A stretch of DNA of 64,000 nucleotides, taken from the NCBI RefSeq assembly GCF_028826105.1, contig NZ_JAQGPL010000001.1:1514501-1578500 (forward strand), given 5' to 3'. The DNA is from Paenibacillus humicola (GTDB lineage Bacteria; Bacillota; Bacilli; Paenibacillales; Paenibacillaceae). Shown here piece by piece: positions 53,866 through 62,262 of this stretch. Under the pieces are notes generated by a model. The model ran no database searches. It saw only the letters and a program-made list of their open reading frames with translations, and was not told the origin of the DNA. The position numbers and the translations under genes were made by a program. Positions within the stretch are counted from its first letter, which is position 1; the number at the start of each line of letters is the position of its first letter.

Positions 53866-54636
53866 ATGTTCGCTCCCCAGCGCAGAGAGAAAATTATGCA
53901 GCTGCTGCAGCAGTCGAGGCAAATCGTGGTGAAGGAGCTGTCCCGTGAGCTTGGCGTTTCCGAAGGGACGCTGCGGACCGACCTGAAAATTATGGAGGAG
54001 GAGGGCCTGCTCGAACGGACGCACGGCGGAGCGGTGCCGCCGCGCGTGAAGACAAGCCTTCATGAGCAGCGGATCCCGTCGCGCAGCGAGCTGAATCACG
54101 AGGAGAAGCGCGCCATCGGCCGCCGGGCGGCGGAGCTCGTAAAGCAGGGACAGTGCATTCTGCTCGACGCCAGCTCGACGGTGCTGGAGCTGGCGAAGGC
54201 GCTGGCCGAGCGCGATTTTCTGACGGTGGTGACGAACGGGCTGGAGGCGGCGATGGAGCTTGGCCGCAACCCGCGCATTAACGTCATTCTGATCGGCGGC
54301 GTGCTGCGGCCGGGCTCCGGGACGGTCGAAGGGGTGCTCGGCCGCAGCATTTTGAACGAAGTGCATGCGGACGTCTTTTTTACATCGGCCGAAGGCTTCA
54401 CGGTGCTGGAGGGGATGACCGATTTCAGCCTGCACGAGGCCGAGCTGAAAAAAGCGATGGCGGCCAACGCGGCCCGCGTCGTGGCGCTGCTTGACCACAC
54501 GAAGCTGGGCAGGCGCTCGATCGCCACCTCCGTGCCGGCCAAAGCGGTGCACACGCTCGTCACCGATCCGAAGGCGGACCGGAGCCTGCTGCGCGGTCTT
54601 TCCTCGCTGCAGGTATTGACGGCGGACAACGGGTGA
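53866..54636 (+). CDS. DeoR family transcriptional regulator
   Basis: A 256-residue sugar-responsive repressor with an amino-terminal HTH (VVKELSRELGVSEGTLRTDLKIMEEEGLLERTHGGAV) and the DeoR sensor domain (LLDASSTVLELAKAL, VVTNGLEAAMEL, IGGVLRPGSGTVEG). These bind sugar phosphates. GGAGGA lies six bases before the ATG, and a TATACT -10-like box lies at 53827. It precedes the glycerol-1-phosphate dehydrogenase gene, which it may control. Confidence 0.93.
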   Translation: MFAPQRREKIMQLLQQSRQIVVKELSRELGVSEGTLRTDLKIMEEEGLLERTHGGAVPPRVKTSLHEQRIPSRSELNHEEKRAIGRRAAELVKQGQCILLDASSTVLELAKALAERDFLTVVTNGLEAAMELGRNPRINVILIGGVLRPGSGTVEGVLGRSILNEVHADVFFTSAEGFTVLEGMTDFSLHEAELKKAMAANAARVVALLDHTKLGRRSIATSVPAKAVHTLVTDPKADRSLLRGLSSLQVLTADNG

Positions 54637-54776
54637 AGCGGCGCATCAACAAACGAAAAAATAGGGCGTGCGAATAACGCCGAATGCAAACGCCGATAAA
54701 AATAAACAATCGTTGACAAGCGAAGCCAAACGCGGAGACAATGAAAGCAATACAAGCCGAAATGAGGGAACAGGTC

Positions 54777-55961
54777 ATGTCTGAGCTGTTAACGAAAATC
54801 AAGCAGGCGGCGTCCGGCTCTTTCGACGCCGACGCCATCCGGGCGATCGAAATCGATCCCGTCGCCATCGAAGCGGGAGCGATCCGCCGCGTCGCGCCGT
54901 ACCTGAAGGAAAAAGGCTGCCGCCGAGTGATCGTCGCGGCGGATGCCAACACCTATGCGGCGGCCGGACAAGCGCTGCAAGAAGCGATCGCGGCGGCCGG
55001 CATCGACGCGCATGCAACGCTGATCAAGCCGGACCGGCAGGGCGACGTCATTGCCGACGAGGCTTCGCTCGTGCAGCTGATGCTGGACATTCAGAGCCGT
55101 TCGGCCGAGGTTGTGGTCGCCGCAGGCTCGGGAACGATTCACGATATTTCGCGGTATGCGGCCTATACGACGGGCATTCCGTTCGTATCGGTGCCGACGG
55201 CGCCGTCCGTCGACGGCTTCAACTCGAAGGGAGCTCCGCTCGTCATCCGCGGGGAGAAGATTACGATCCCTGCCATCGGACCGGACGCGATTTTCGCCGA
55301 TCTCGACGTGCTGACGAAAGCGCCGGCCGCGATGGCGGCGGCGGGCTTCGGCGATATGCTCGGCAAATATACGTCCCTGTTCGACTGGAAATTCGGCAGC
55401 CTGACCGGCGGCGAGCCTTATTCGGAAGCGGTCGCCTCCATTACGAGAGGCGCGCTGCAAATGTGCGTCGATCACGCCGAGCAAATCGGCCGCCGGGATC
55501 CGGAGGGCATCCGCGTCCTGATTTCCGCGCTGATCGAATCCGGCTTTGCGATGCTGCTGTTCGGGCAGTCCCATCCGGCCTCGGGCGCCGAGCACCATCT
55601 GTCGCATTACTGGGAGATGGAATATTTGCGGCTCGGCAAGCGCCAGCTGCTGCACGGCGCGAAGGTCGGCGCGGCATGCGCCGAAATTTCACAGCTGTAC
55701 CATTCGCTTGCGGACGGGGGCTTTCTCGACGCGAATTTCCCGGCGCAGGCCGGCGACATCCGTCAGGCGCTCGAGCTGGTGCCGCGGCCCGAAACGATCC
55801 GCGGACTGCTTCGCCAGGCAGGCGGGCCGGCAGAGCCGGCGCAGCTCGGCGTCGACGGCGAGCTGCTGGCGCGCAGCCTGCGGGAGGCGCACGACGTCCG
55901 CCCGAACCGGCGCACGCTGCTGCGAGCCTTCAATACATCGGCTTCGGCCGGGCGGCTTTAA
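54777..55961 (+). CDS. sn-Glycerol-1-phosphate dehydrogenase (AraM-like)
   Basis: About 394 residues of the iron-containing alcohol dehydrogenase/3-dehydroquinate synthase fold, closest to bacterial AraM/EgsA, which reduces dihydroxyacetone phosphate to glycerol-1-phosphate. VVVAAGSGTIHDISRYAAY and VPTAPSVDGFNSKGAPL bind the cofactor and substrate; the metal ligands include the His residues in HPASGAEHHLSHYWEM. The start at 54777 follows GAGGGAACAGG; an ATG at 54741 would add 12 residues. It lies 140 bp after deoR and ends in a strong terminator. Confidence 0.92.
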   Translation: MSELLTKIKQAASGSFDADAIRAIEIDPVAIEAGAIRRVAPYLKEKGCRRVIVAADANTYAAAGQALQEAIAAAGIDAHATLIKPDRQGDVIADEASLVQLMLDIQSRSAEVVVAAGSGTIHDISRYAAYTTGIPFVSVPTAPSVDGFNSKGAPLVIRGEKITIPAIGPDAIFADLDVLTKAPAAMAAAGFGDMLGKYTSLFDWKFGSLTGGEPYSEAVASITRGALQMCVDHAEQIGRRDPEGIRVLISALIESGFAMLLFGQSHPASGAEHHLSHYWEMEYLRLGKRQLLHGAKVGAACAEISQLYHSLADGGFLDANFPAQAGDIRQALELVPRPETIRGLLRQAGGPAEPAQLGVDGELLARSLREAHDVRPNRRTLLRAFNTSASAGRL

Positions 55962-55982
55962 ACGTCAGGTTCCATAAAACGC

Positions 55983-56030
55983 AAAATCCGGGCTGTCGAC
56001 CTTCATCGGGACGATAGCCCGGATTTTTTT
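55983..56030 (+). terminator. Strong terminator after the dehydrogenase
   Basis: AAAATCCGGGCTGTCG pairs with CGATAGCCCGGATTTT (one G-U), followed by a T tract. Confidence 0.9.
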
Positions 56031-56108
56031 CAGGAGGTTCACCGGCTACATCCGCAGCCGCGGCGCTGCCGGAACCGGCTCCAGCGTTTTTTTTCGGCGG
56101 CGGTTTCA

Positions 56109-56117
56109 TGTTAAAAT
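56109..56117 (+). promoter_or_regulatory. Extended -10 promoter of lspA
   Basis: TGTTAAAAT fits TGn plus TAAAAT, 38 bp before the start codon. Confidence 0.45.
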
Positions 56118-56155
56118 CGGTAGGGGGGCCTTTCGTTTAAGGAGGCTTGGTTCAA

Positions 56156-56626
56156 TTGTATTTTTATGTGCTTGCCGCTTTGGCGATCGACGCCGACCAA
56201 TTGACCAAATGGTGGGTTCGCTTTCATCTGTCGATCGGGGAATCGTCCCGGGTGCTGGATGGCATCATTCCTATCATCCGCGTGGAAAATACAGGAGCCG
56301 CCGGCAGCTCGTTCGAGGGACACGGCCGGTGGTTCGTCCCCTTCGCCGTGCTGATCGTTGCGGTCGTTCTTTATTTTCGCAGCAAAGGCAAGCTTAGAGG
56401 ACGCTGGATGGAGACCGGCACCGCCTTTTATGTCGGCGGGGCGGTCGGCAATGCGATCGACCGCGCGCTGTCGGGCCGCGTAACGGATTTCATCCAGCTG
56501 AGATTGCATGGCGGCGTCATGAACGTCGCAGACATTTCGCTCAACGTCGGAATTGTCATTCTACTGCTCGCGGTGCTGTTCGAACGGCCGGGCCGCTCTT
56601 CGGCACCGGCGGCTCGAACCCATTAA
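56156..56626 (+). CDS. lspA: Lipoprotein signal peptidase (signal peptidase II)
   Basis: LspA cleaves signal peptides from prolipoproteins in the membrane. The 156-residue protein has four helices, the early motif DADQLTKWW, VENTGAAGSSF, GNAIDRALSGRVTDF with catalytic Asp111, and NVADISLN with Asp126. The TTG at 56156 is ten bases after AAGGAGG and gives a normal short amino end; the TTG at 56147 is too close. Its final codons and stop lie inside the first copy of a 43-bp tandem repeat. It stands alone, without the rluD-type partner often seen. Confidence 0.93.
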   Translation: MYFYVLAALAIDADQLTKWWVRFHLSIGESSRVLDGIIPIIRVENTGAAGSSFEGHGRWFVPFAVLIVAVVLYFRSKGKLRGRWMETGTAFYVGGAVGNAIDRALSGRVTDFIQLRLHGGVMNVADISLNVGIVILLLAVLFERPGRSSAPAARTH

Positions 56627-56739
56627 GCGCGGGATCGCAAGCCCGGCACCGGCGGCTCGAACCCATTAAGTGCGGGATCGCGAGTCCGGCACCGGCGACT
56701 CGAACCCATTAAGGGCGGGGTCGCGAGCCCGGAACCGGA
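56601..56739 (+). repeat. 43-bp tandem repeat (3.2 copies) overlapping the lspA stop
   Basis: Copies start at 56601, 56644 and 56687, with a partial copy from 56730. Each contains GGCTCGAACCCATTAA or a one-base variant. Copy 1 includes the last eight codons and TAA of lspA, so copies 2-4 are duplications of the gene end. Copies differ at about one to four positions. Confidence 0.9.
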
Positions 56740-56740
56740 C

Positions 56741-56770
56741 AACCCCCTTCGGCTGACGAAGGGGGTTGTT
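56741..56770. terminator. Bidirectional terminator hairpin
   Basis: AACCCCCTTCG pairs with CGAAGGGGGTT, loop GCTGA. It lies between convergent lspA and the GH88 gene. Confidence 0.8.
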
Positions 56771-56826
56771 CTGCTGCGTATTTATACGGCCGTGCGGGCA
56801 CAAGGCGTTGCCGGCGGAAAGCCCGC

Positions 56827-57954
56827 TTACGCCCGAACCGGCGCGAACACCCGGCTGCGCCAGCCGCAGAGCTTGGCAATCGCCTCCACGTAATAATAAT
56901 CGCCGTAAATAAGGGAGCCGTCGATAAAATTGCCGGCCGGCCGGTGCCCCGTCGCCGCGGTCAGAATGGCCTCGTGAGCGGGAAGGTCCCAGGTTGCGTA
57001 ACGCTCCGTCAGCGACAGCAAAATGCGCTCCGCGGCGCCGGCGTAAAGGCTGCGTTCCGCCGCGGGCACCGACTCCGCGATTTCCAGCAGGCCGGAAGCG
57101 GCGATTGCCGCAGCGGAGCTGTCGCGCGGCTCCCCGTCCGTCGATTCCAGCCGGAAATCCCAGTATGGAACGCTGTCCTCGGGCAGCGCGGCCAGGAAAT
57201 AATGCGCGATTCGTTTCGCCGCATTCAGATAGCGGACTTCGCCGGTCCAGCGGTACGCGAGCGCGAAGCCGTGCAGTCCCCACGCCGTCCCCCGGCTCCA
57301 GGCGGAATCGGCCGCGAGGCCCTGGCCGCCGATCGCTTCGATAAATTCGCCGCTCTCCGGATCGAAGGAGACGATATGATTGACCGAGCCGTCGTCGCGG
57401 ACGGACACCCGCAGCGCCGTATCCGCGTGCCGCATGGCAATGTGCTTGAATCTCGGGTCCTGCGAAATCTCGCTCGCCCAGAACAGCAGCGGAATGTTCA
57501 TCATGCAGTCGACGATCGCCCAGCCGATGCGGTCGCCGTTCCACGCCCGGATGAAATTGCCGGCGGGGTTAAACCGCCCGGCGAGATAGTTTGCCGCCTC
57601 CAGACCTCTGCGCAGCCCGTCCTTGTCACCCGTTTCCTTGTATTTAATAACGGCCGTCGGCAGAAATTGAAACCCGACGTCGTGGTGGAGCTGGCCGTCC
57701 GGGGCGATGAACCAGCGCTCCAGCCGCTCGTCCCAATGCCAGGCCGCTTCTTTGTAATGGGCCTTGCCCGTGACGCCGTGCATCACCCAGAGCAGACCCG
57801 GCCAGAAGCCGGACGTCCACCATTCGAGGGACGTATTGTCGTAGACGCCTTCCTTTCCCGCAAAATGGGGGCATTTGTCGCCGATCTGCCCGATCATCCG
57901 GTCCACCTTCGCTTCCACTCGCGCCATCAGCTCGGCTGCATTCAACCTGTCCAT
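56827..57954 (-). CDS. GH88 unsaturated glucuronyl hydrolase
   Basis: A 375-residue (alpha/alpha)6-barrel enzyme that removes 4,5-unsaturated uronic acid from oligosaccharides made by polysaccharide lyases. The two catalytic-type aspartates are Asp92 (HHDVGF) and Asp149 (IVDCMMNIPLLFWAS), matching Asp88/Asp149 of the Bacillus sp. GL1 enzyme. EWWTSGFWPGLLWV and SRGTAWGLHGFALAY are also family features. AAAGGAGA lies eight bases before the ATG. Cytoplasmic (no signal peptide). Divergent from an AraC regulator. Confidence 0.95.
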   Translation of the reverse strand: MDRLNAAELMARVEAKVDRMIGQIGDKCPHFAGKEGVYDNTSLEWWTSGFWPGLLWVMHGVTGKAHYKEAAWHWDERLERWFIAPDGQLHHDVGFQFLPTAVIKYKETGDKDGLRRGLEAANYLAGRFNPAGNFIRAWNGDRIGWAIVDCMMNIPLLFWASEISQDPRFKHIAMRHADTALRVSVRDDGSVNHIVSFDPESGEFIEAIGGQGLAADSAWSRGTAWGLHGFALAYRWTGEVRYLNAAKRIAHYFLAALPEDSVPYWDFRLESTDGEPRDSSAAAIAASGLLEIAESVPAAERSLYAGAAERILLSLTERYATWDLPAHEAILTAATGHRPAGNFIDGSLIYGDYYYVEAIAKLCGWRSRVFAPVRA

Positions 57955-58074
57955 GCACCGTCTCTCCTTTCGTATTAAACCGCTTTCACGATTATACCGC
58001 TCCCCGTCCGCCGAAAGTTGCGGTACAATTACGGAAAATATCGCTATATTGTTCTCGAAGGAGGGCACCGCCGC

Positions 58075-58944
58075 ATGAACAAATCGTTCGATCCGGTCTA
58101 TTTCGGCGGCCGGCCGCTCGAGTGGACGTACCGCGTCCGGTCGGAAGGGGGCTACCGCGGCTATTATCACTGGCATCAATGCTGCGAGCTGCTGTTCGTG
58201 CACGAGGGGCGGGGGACGGTCATCGTCAACCGGCAGCATTACGAGCTGACGGGCGGCATGCTGTTCGCGTTCCAGCCGTTCGAGCTGCACAACATCAACG
58301 TGAGCGTCAGTCCCGAGCGGCCGTACGAGCGGACGATCTTGTACGTCGACCCGCTTCCGATGGAGGACCTGCTTCGCGTGTTTCCCGCGCGCAGGCAGCT
58401 GTTCGCCGAGTTATGCCGGGGAAGCCGGAAGGAACGGGCTTACGCGTTCGGAGCGGACAAGTCCCGGATCGAGCGCATTTTCGCCACGTACGAACGCGCC
58501 CGCGGGGCGGGACAAGGGGATTCGCCGGAGGAAACGTCGCTGCTGCTGGCGCAGCTGATGACCTGCATTGCGGAAAATCGCGCCGAAACGCCGGACGCCG
58601 CAGGCGAGCAGACTGCGCCGCGGCGTCCGATGCGGTATTCGGAAACGATCATGCACTGGATCGAGGAGCATTACCGGGAGGAATTCGATCTGGAGCGGCT
58701 CGCCGGCGAGCTTCATCTGTCCAAAAGTTACGTGTCCCGCCTGTTCCGGCGCGAGACGGGCGGCAGCATTTCCGACTATTTGGCCGTCCGCCGGATCAGG
58801 CAGGCGTGCCGGTTACTGCAGACGACCTCCCTGCCGGTCGAGCGGATCGGGGCGGAGGTCGGACTGCCGGGCGCGCCGTATTTTATCCACCTGTTCAAAC
58901 GGATCGTCGGCACGACGCCGCTGAAATACCGCAACCGGGCATAG
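58075..58944 (+). CDS. AraC family regulator (divergent from GH88)
   Basis: A 289-residue cupin plus AraC protein: YYHWHQCCELLFVHEGRGTVIV is the sugar-binding cupin, and FDLERLAGELHLSKSYVSRLFRRETG with VERIGAEVGLPGAPYFIHLFKR forms the DNA-binding part. The ATG at 58075 has AAGGAGGG; the upstream start at 58018 does not. Its divergence from the GH88 gene across 120 bp suggests it activates that gene in response to unsaturated uronides. Confidence 0.93.
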   Translation: MNKSFDPVYFGGRPLEWTYRVRSEGGYRGYYHWHQCCELLFVHEGRGTVIVNRQHYELTGGMLFAFQPFELHNINVSVSPERPYERTILYVDPLPMEDLLRVFPARRQLFAELCRGSRKERAYAFGADKSRIERIFATYERARGAGQGDSPEETSLLLAQLMTCIAENRAETPDAAGEQTAPRRPMRYSETIMHWIEEHYREEFDLERLAGELHLSKSYVSRLFRRETGGSISDYLAVRRIRQACRLLQTTSLPVERIGAEVGLPGAPYFIHLFKRIVGTTPLKYRNRA

Positions 58945-58961
58945 GACCGGAAGCCGGCGGT

Positions 58962-59804
58962 TTACCTTTTGCGGTACTCGCGCGGCGAAACGTTCGTCAG
59001 CTTTTTGAACATTTTCCCGAAATGGGAGAAATTGTTGTAGCCGACCGCCGCTCCGACCTCGAGGATGCTCATGCCGCTCTCCTTCAGCAGCTGCTCCGCG
59101 GCCTTGACGCGAGCAATATTGATAAATTCGGTCAGCGGGAGGCCGGTCGCCTGCTTGAACGAACGGCTCAAATAATACGGACTCATATGAAAATGGCCGG
59201 CCAGCAGCTCGAGGGTCAGCGGTTCGGCGTAATGAGCGTTGATAAATTTGGCGACGTCGGACATTTTCCGGTAAACCGGTTTGTCGGCTTCCTGCATGTC
59301 CGCGTCGCTCCGGCCGGCGTGGCGGGCCGCAAGCAGCAGCAGGTCGATAAACGCCTGCCGGGCGGCAAGCTCGCAGCCGGGCGCCTGCGTTCGGAGCTCG
59401 TGCAAAATCGTGGCGGACAGCTGCTCCGCCTGGCGGCGCTCCTTCAGCGGCAGCCGGCATACGGGATGGCCCGACTTGAACGGCGCAAGCAGGAAATCCG
59501 CATCGGCCTTGTACAGCTGGCGGAGAAAAGACTCGTAGAAGTAAATGACGATCCGCTCGTGCGGGGACGATCCGCCTTCGCCCGTCGTTTTATGAAAATC
59601 CCTTTTGTTGATCAGCACGAGGTCGCCCTGCTCGATGACGTAGGACCGGTCCCGGATGAAATAACGCCGTTTGCCGGCGAGCAGGATGTACATTTCGTAG
59701 AAGCTGTGGTAATGGTCGGTCTGCATCTGGTAAGACGAGGAGCGCTTGGCGTATTCGACCGTGAACAGCGAATCTCTCGATTCGAGCAGCATTTGCCGGG
59801 TCAT
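58962..59804 (-). CDS. AraC family regulator (divergent from Gfo/Idh)
   Basis: A 280-residue regulator with an amino-terminal cupin (DHYHSFYEMYILLAGKRRYFIRDRSYVI) and an AraC DNA-binding domain (LELLAGHFHMSPYYLSRSFKQATGLP; ILEVGAAVGYNNFSHFGKMFKKLTNVSPREYRKR). The ATG at 59804 follows GGGAGG. It ends 17 bp from the convergent AraC gene and faces a Gfo/Idh gene, its likely target. Confidence 0.93.
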   Translation of the reverse strand: MTRQMLLESRDSLFTVEYAKRSSSYQMQTDHYHSFYEMYILLAGKRRYFIRDRSYVIEQGDLVLINKRDFHKTTGEGGSSPHERIVIYFYESFLRQLYKADADFLLAPFKSGHPVCRLPLKERRQAEQLSATILHELRTQAPGCELAARQAFIDLLLLAARHAGRSDADMQEADKPVYRKMSDVAKFINAHYAEPLTLELLAGHFHMSPYYLSRSFKQATGLPLTEFINIARVKAAEQLLKESGMSILEVGAAVGYNNFSHFGKMFKKLTNVSPREYRKR

Positions 59805-59963
59805 GATTGCGGCCTCCCAAATAAGGAATCGGTACGTATAACGCAAATTATGCGGGGTTTTGCTCATTCAGTCAATAATTGCGGCGAAATATGGCGCGAT
59901 TTGCGCTAATCTGAATGCATTCGTTCATCTATTATTATGATCTTTCGGGAGGACTGGACAGGA

Positions 59964-61253
59964 ATGCAGAAGAAAAAGTATGTGCAGGTCGGAACGGGAG
60001 GCCGGGCGCAGTTTTTCTATTCCGCGATCGCGACGATGTTCAACGAGACGTCGGAGCTGACGGCATTTTGCGACATCAACCAAACGCGGATGGACTACGC
60101 CAACCGGCTGCTGACGGACAAATACGGCTATCATGCCGTACGGACGTACAAGATCGATCAATTCGATGAAATGATCGAGAAGGAAAAGCCGGACGCGGTC
60201 ATCGTGACGAGCGTCGATCGGACGCATCATACGTACATTATCCGGGCGATGGAGCTTGGCTGCGACGTCATTACGGAAAAGCCGATGACGGTCGACGAGA
60301 GAAAATGCCAGGACATTCTGGACGCCGTCAAGCGGACGGGCCGCAACGTGCGGGTCACCTTCAACTACCGGTACGCGCCGCACCATACGAAAGCGCGCGA
60401 AATTATCGCGTCGGGCGCCATCGGGGACGTGCATTCGGTTCACTTCGAATGGCTGCTCAACACGCGGCACGGCGCGGACTATTTCCGCCGGTGGCACCGC
60501 GACAAGCGCAACAGCGGCGGCCTGCTCGTGCACAAATCGACGCACCATTTCGACCTCGTCAATTTCTGGATCGGCTCGGAGCCCGAAACCGTATTCGCCT
60601 TCGGCGATTTGATGTTTTACGGCCGCGAAAACGCCGAGAAGCGCGGGATCACGCAGTTCTATGAGCGGTCGACCGGCAATCCGATCGCGGCGGAGGATCA
60701 TTTCGCGCTGCATCTGGACCAAAATCCGAATCTGAAGGCGATGTATCTCGACGCCGAGCATGAGGACGGCTACCGCCGCGACCAAAGCGTCTTCGGCGAC
60801 GGCATCAACATCGAGGACACGATGGGTGTCATGGTCCGCTATAAGAACAATGCGATTTTGACCTATTCCCTAAACGCCTACATGCCGTGGGAAGGCTACC
60901 GCATCGCGTTCAACGGCAGCAAGGGACGGCTCGAAATGACGATTGTCGAGCAGTCCTACGTCAATTCCGGCGGCGACAAATCGAAGGAAGGGGCGCTCAA
61001 AAATAAAACGATCGTCGTCTACCCGATGTTCGGCGCGCCCTACGAGCCGGAGGTCGAGGAAGGCAAAGGCGGGCACGGCGGCGGCGACCCCGTGCTGCTG
61101 AACGACATTTTCGGCACGCCGGTCGACGATCCGTTCCGCCGCCGGGCGAACCATATCGACGGCGCCAAGTCGATCCTGACCGGCATCGCGGCGAACAAGG
61201 CGATCCGGACGGGTCTGCCGGTGCGCGTCGCCGATTTGGTCAAGTTCGACTAA
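59964..61253 (+). CDS. Gfo/Idh/MocA family oxidoreductase (long form)
   Basis: A 429-residue NAD-dependent dehydrogenase-like protein with YVQVGTGGRAQFF as Rossmann motif, ITEKPMTVDERK, and GGLLVHKSTHHFDLVNFWIG near the active site. It is longer than the usual 330-390 residues because of an extension around 265-380 (DAEHEDGYRRDQSVFGDGIN and GKGGHGGGDPVLLNDIF). The substrate is probably a sugar or sugar acid. ATG 59964 is preferred over 59937 because GGGAGG lies upstream, although 14 bases away. Divergent AraC regulator; strong terminator after. Confidence 0.9.
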   Translation: MQKKKYVQVGTGGRAQFFYSAIATMFNETSELTAFCDINQTRMDYANRLLTDKYGYHAVRTYKIDQFDEMIEKEKPDAVIVTSVDRTHHTYIIRAMELGCDVITEKPMTVDERKCQDILDAVKRTGRNVRVTFNYRYAPHHTKAREIIASGAIGDVHSVHFEWLLNTRHGADYFRRWHRDKRNSGGLLVHKSTHHFDLVNFWIGSEPETVFAFGDLMFYGRENAEKRGITQFYERSTGNPIAAEDHFALHLDQNPNLKAMYLDAEHEDGYRRDQSVFGDGINIEDTMGVMVRYKNNAILTYSLNAYMPWEGYRIAFNGSKGRLEMTIVEQSYVNSGGDKSKEGALKNKTIVVYPMFGAPYEPEVEEGKGGHGGGDPVLLNDIFGTPVDDPFRRRANHIDGAKSILTGIAANKAIRTGLPVRVADLVKFD

Positions 61254-61274
61254 ACGAATAGCCTGTACCATGCA

Positions 61275-61307
61275 GCCTGCCGGGGATCACCCCGGCGGGC
61301 TTCTTTT
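61275..61307 (+). terminator. Terminator of the long Gfo/Idh gene
   Basis: GCCTGCCGGGG pairs with CCCCGGCGGGC (one G-U), loop ATCA, followed by TTCTTTT. Confidence 0.85.
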
Positions 61308-61377
61308 GCTGCTCCGGCAATTAGGGGGATCGCCGCGTTTCAAATTCGGGTCATCCGGCTTCACCCGGCTTTTTTTA

Positions 61378-61386
61378 TGATATAAT
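61378..61386 (+). promoter_or_regulatory. Extended -10 promoter of the nuclease gene
   Basis: TGATATAAT is a perfect extended -10, 31 bp before the start codon. Confidence 0.65.
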
Positions 61387-61417
61387 GGGTCGCATCGTGA
61401 CGAGCCGGAGGGTTAAT

Positions 61418-61846
61418 ATGCGCGTAAAGCATCTGTCTGTCTTACTTCTGGCGGCATTAGCGGCCGTGGTTTACGGATTCCGGGAATCCCATCGGCCGCC
61501 GGCGCCGACCTCGCCCGAAATTCGTGTCGTCGCGCTCGCGTTCCCTTCCGAACGGTACCCGGAAACCGCGCGGCATATCCAAAACGCGATACGCGCCGGA
61601 CAGCCGCAGGTGTGCACGATCGACCGCAAGGATGCGGACGAACACCGGAAGGAATCGCTGCAAGACGTCCCGGCGAAAAAAGGCTACGACCGCGACGAGT
61701 GGCCGATGGCGATGTGCGCGGAAGGCGGGAGCGGCGCGAACATCGCTTACATACACCCGGCGGACAACCGCGGAGCCGGGTCGTGGGTCAGCCATCAGCT
61801 GGACGACTATCCGGAAGGCACGAAGGTGAAGTTTGTCGTCAAATAG
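61418..61846 (+). CDS. NucA/NucB-type secreted deoxyribonuclease
   Basis: A 142-residue protein with an amino-terminal signal or anchor ([16 protein letters not shown]) and a DNase domain of the NucA/NucB family: [20 protein letters not shown] contains the catalytic Asp/Glu and [16 protein letters not shown] the conserved Asn. In Bacillus NucB is secreted during sporulation and degrades extracellular DNA. GGAGGG lies five bases before the ATG. Single gene with its own promoter. Confidence 0.92.
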   Translation: MRVKHLSVLLLAALAAVVYGFRESHRPPAPTSPEIRVVALAFPSERYPETARHIQNAIRAGQPQVCTIDRKDADEHRKESLQDVPAKKGYDRDEWPMAMCAEGGSGANIAYIHPADNRGAGSWVSHQLDDYPEGTKVKFVVK

Positions 61847-61885
61847 AAGAGGACTCTTCCGTCATGGACGGCAGGAGTCCTCTTC
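61846..61885. terminator. Convergent-gene hairpin
   Basis: GAAGAGGACTC pairs perfectly with GAGTCCTCTTC, with CCGTC/GACGG inside. It overlaps the last base of the nuclease stop; there is no clear T tract. Confidence 0.65.
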
Positions 61886-61971
61886 ATCTATCGGCCGAAA
61901 GTTGGGCGTCGAGCCGCGGTCAGCGGGCTTTGACAGCTTATTGGCGGGCGGCGCATAACTGCAATGGCGGA

Positions 61972-62262
61972 TTACAAACGTCGCGGCCGCGTCGCGTTCT
62001 CGAGCGCTTCGAGATAGGCGAACGCTTCCGCGTTCGTGCTGCCGCACATGTCCGGCGACGCCTGCAGACTGACGCAGACGGCGGGCCGCTCCGGCCTGCC
62101 GAACAGCCTGCACGCGTTGTCGGCCGTCAGCTGGGCGCAGCGCACCCCGGCCGGTTTCCCGTCCGGCATGCCGGGAATCGGAGACGAGATCGAGACGGCG
62201 ATGCAGCAGGCGGCGCAGCCGACCCGGCATTCCATGGGTTCGGCGCTACTTTGCCGACGCAT
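61972..62262 (-). CDS. YkgJ-family cysteine-cluster protein
   Basis: A 96-residue protein with the cluster C12-x3-C16-x2-C19-C20 (MECRVGCAACC) plus later cysteines (VRCAQL, ACRLF, AVCVSL, DMCGS), matching the YkgJ family thought to bind zinc or iron. The ATG overlaps the end of the upstream J-domain gene by 17 bases, so translation is probably coupled; neither it nor the in-frame ATG at 62235 has a good ribosome binding site. Function unknown. Confidence 0.8.
   Translation of the reverse strand: MRRQSSAEPMECRVGCAACCIAVSISSPIPGMPDGKPAGVRCAQLTADNACRLFGRPERPAVCVSLQASPDMCGSTNAEAFAYLEALENATRPRRL

Noticed and set aside
56611-56640. tRNA T-arm-like GGCTCGAACCC in the 43-bp repeat
   Set aside because: No acceptor, D or anticodon arm can be formed around it.
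56601-56739. 43-bp repeats as a CRISPR array
   Set aside because: Copies are directly adjacent with no spacers, and no cas genes are present.
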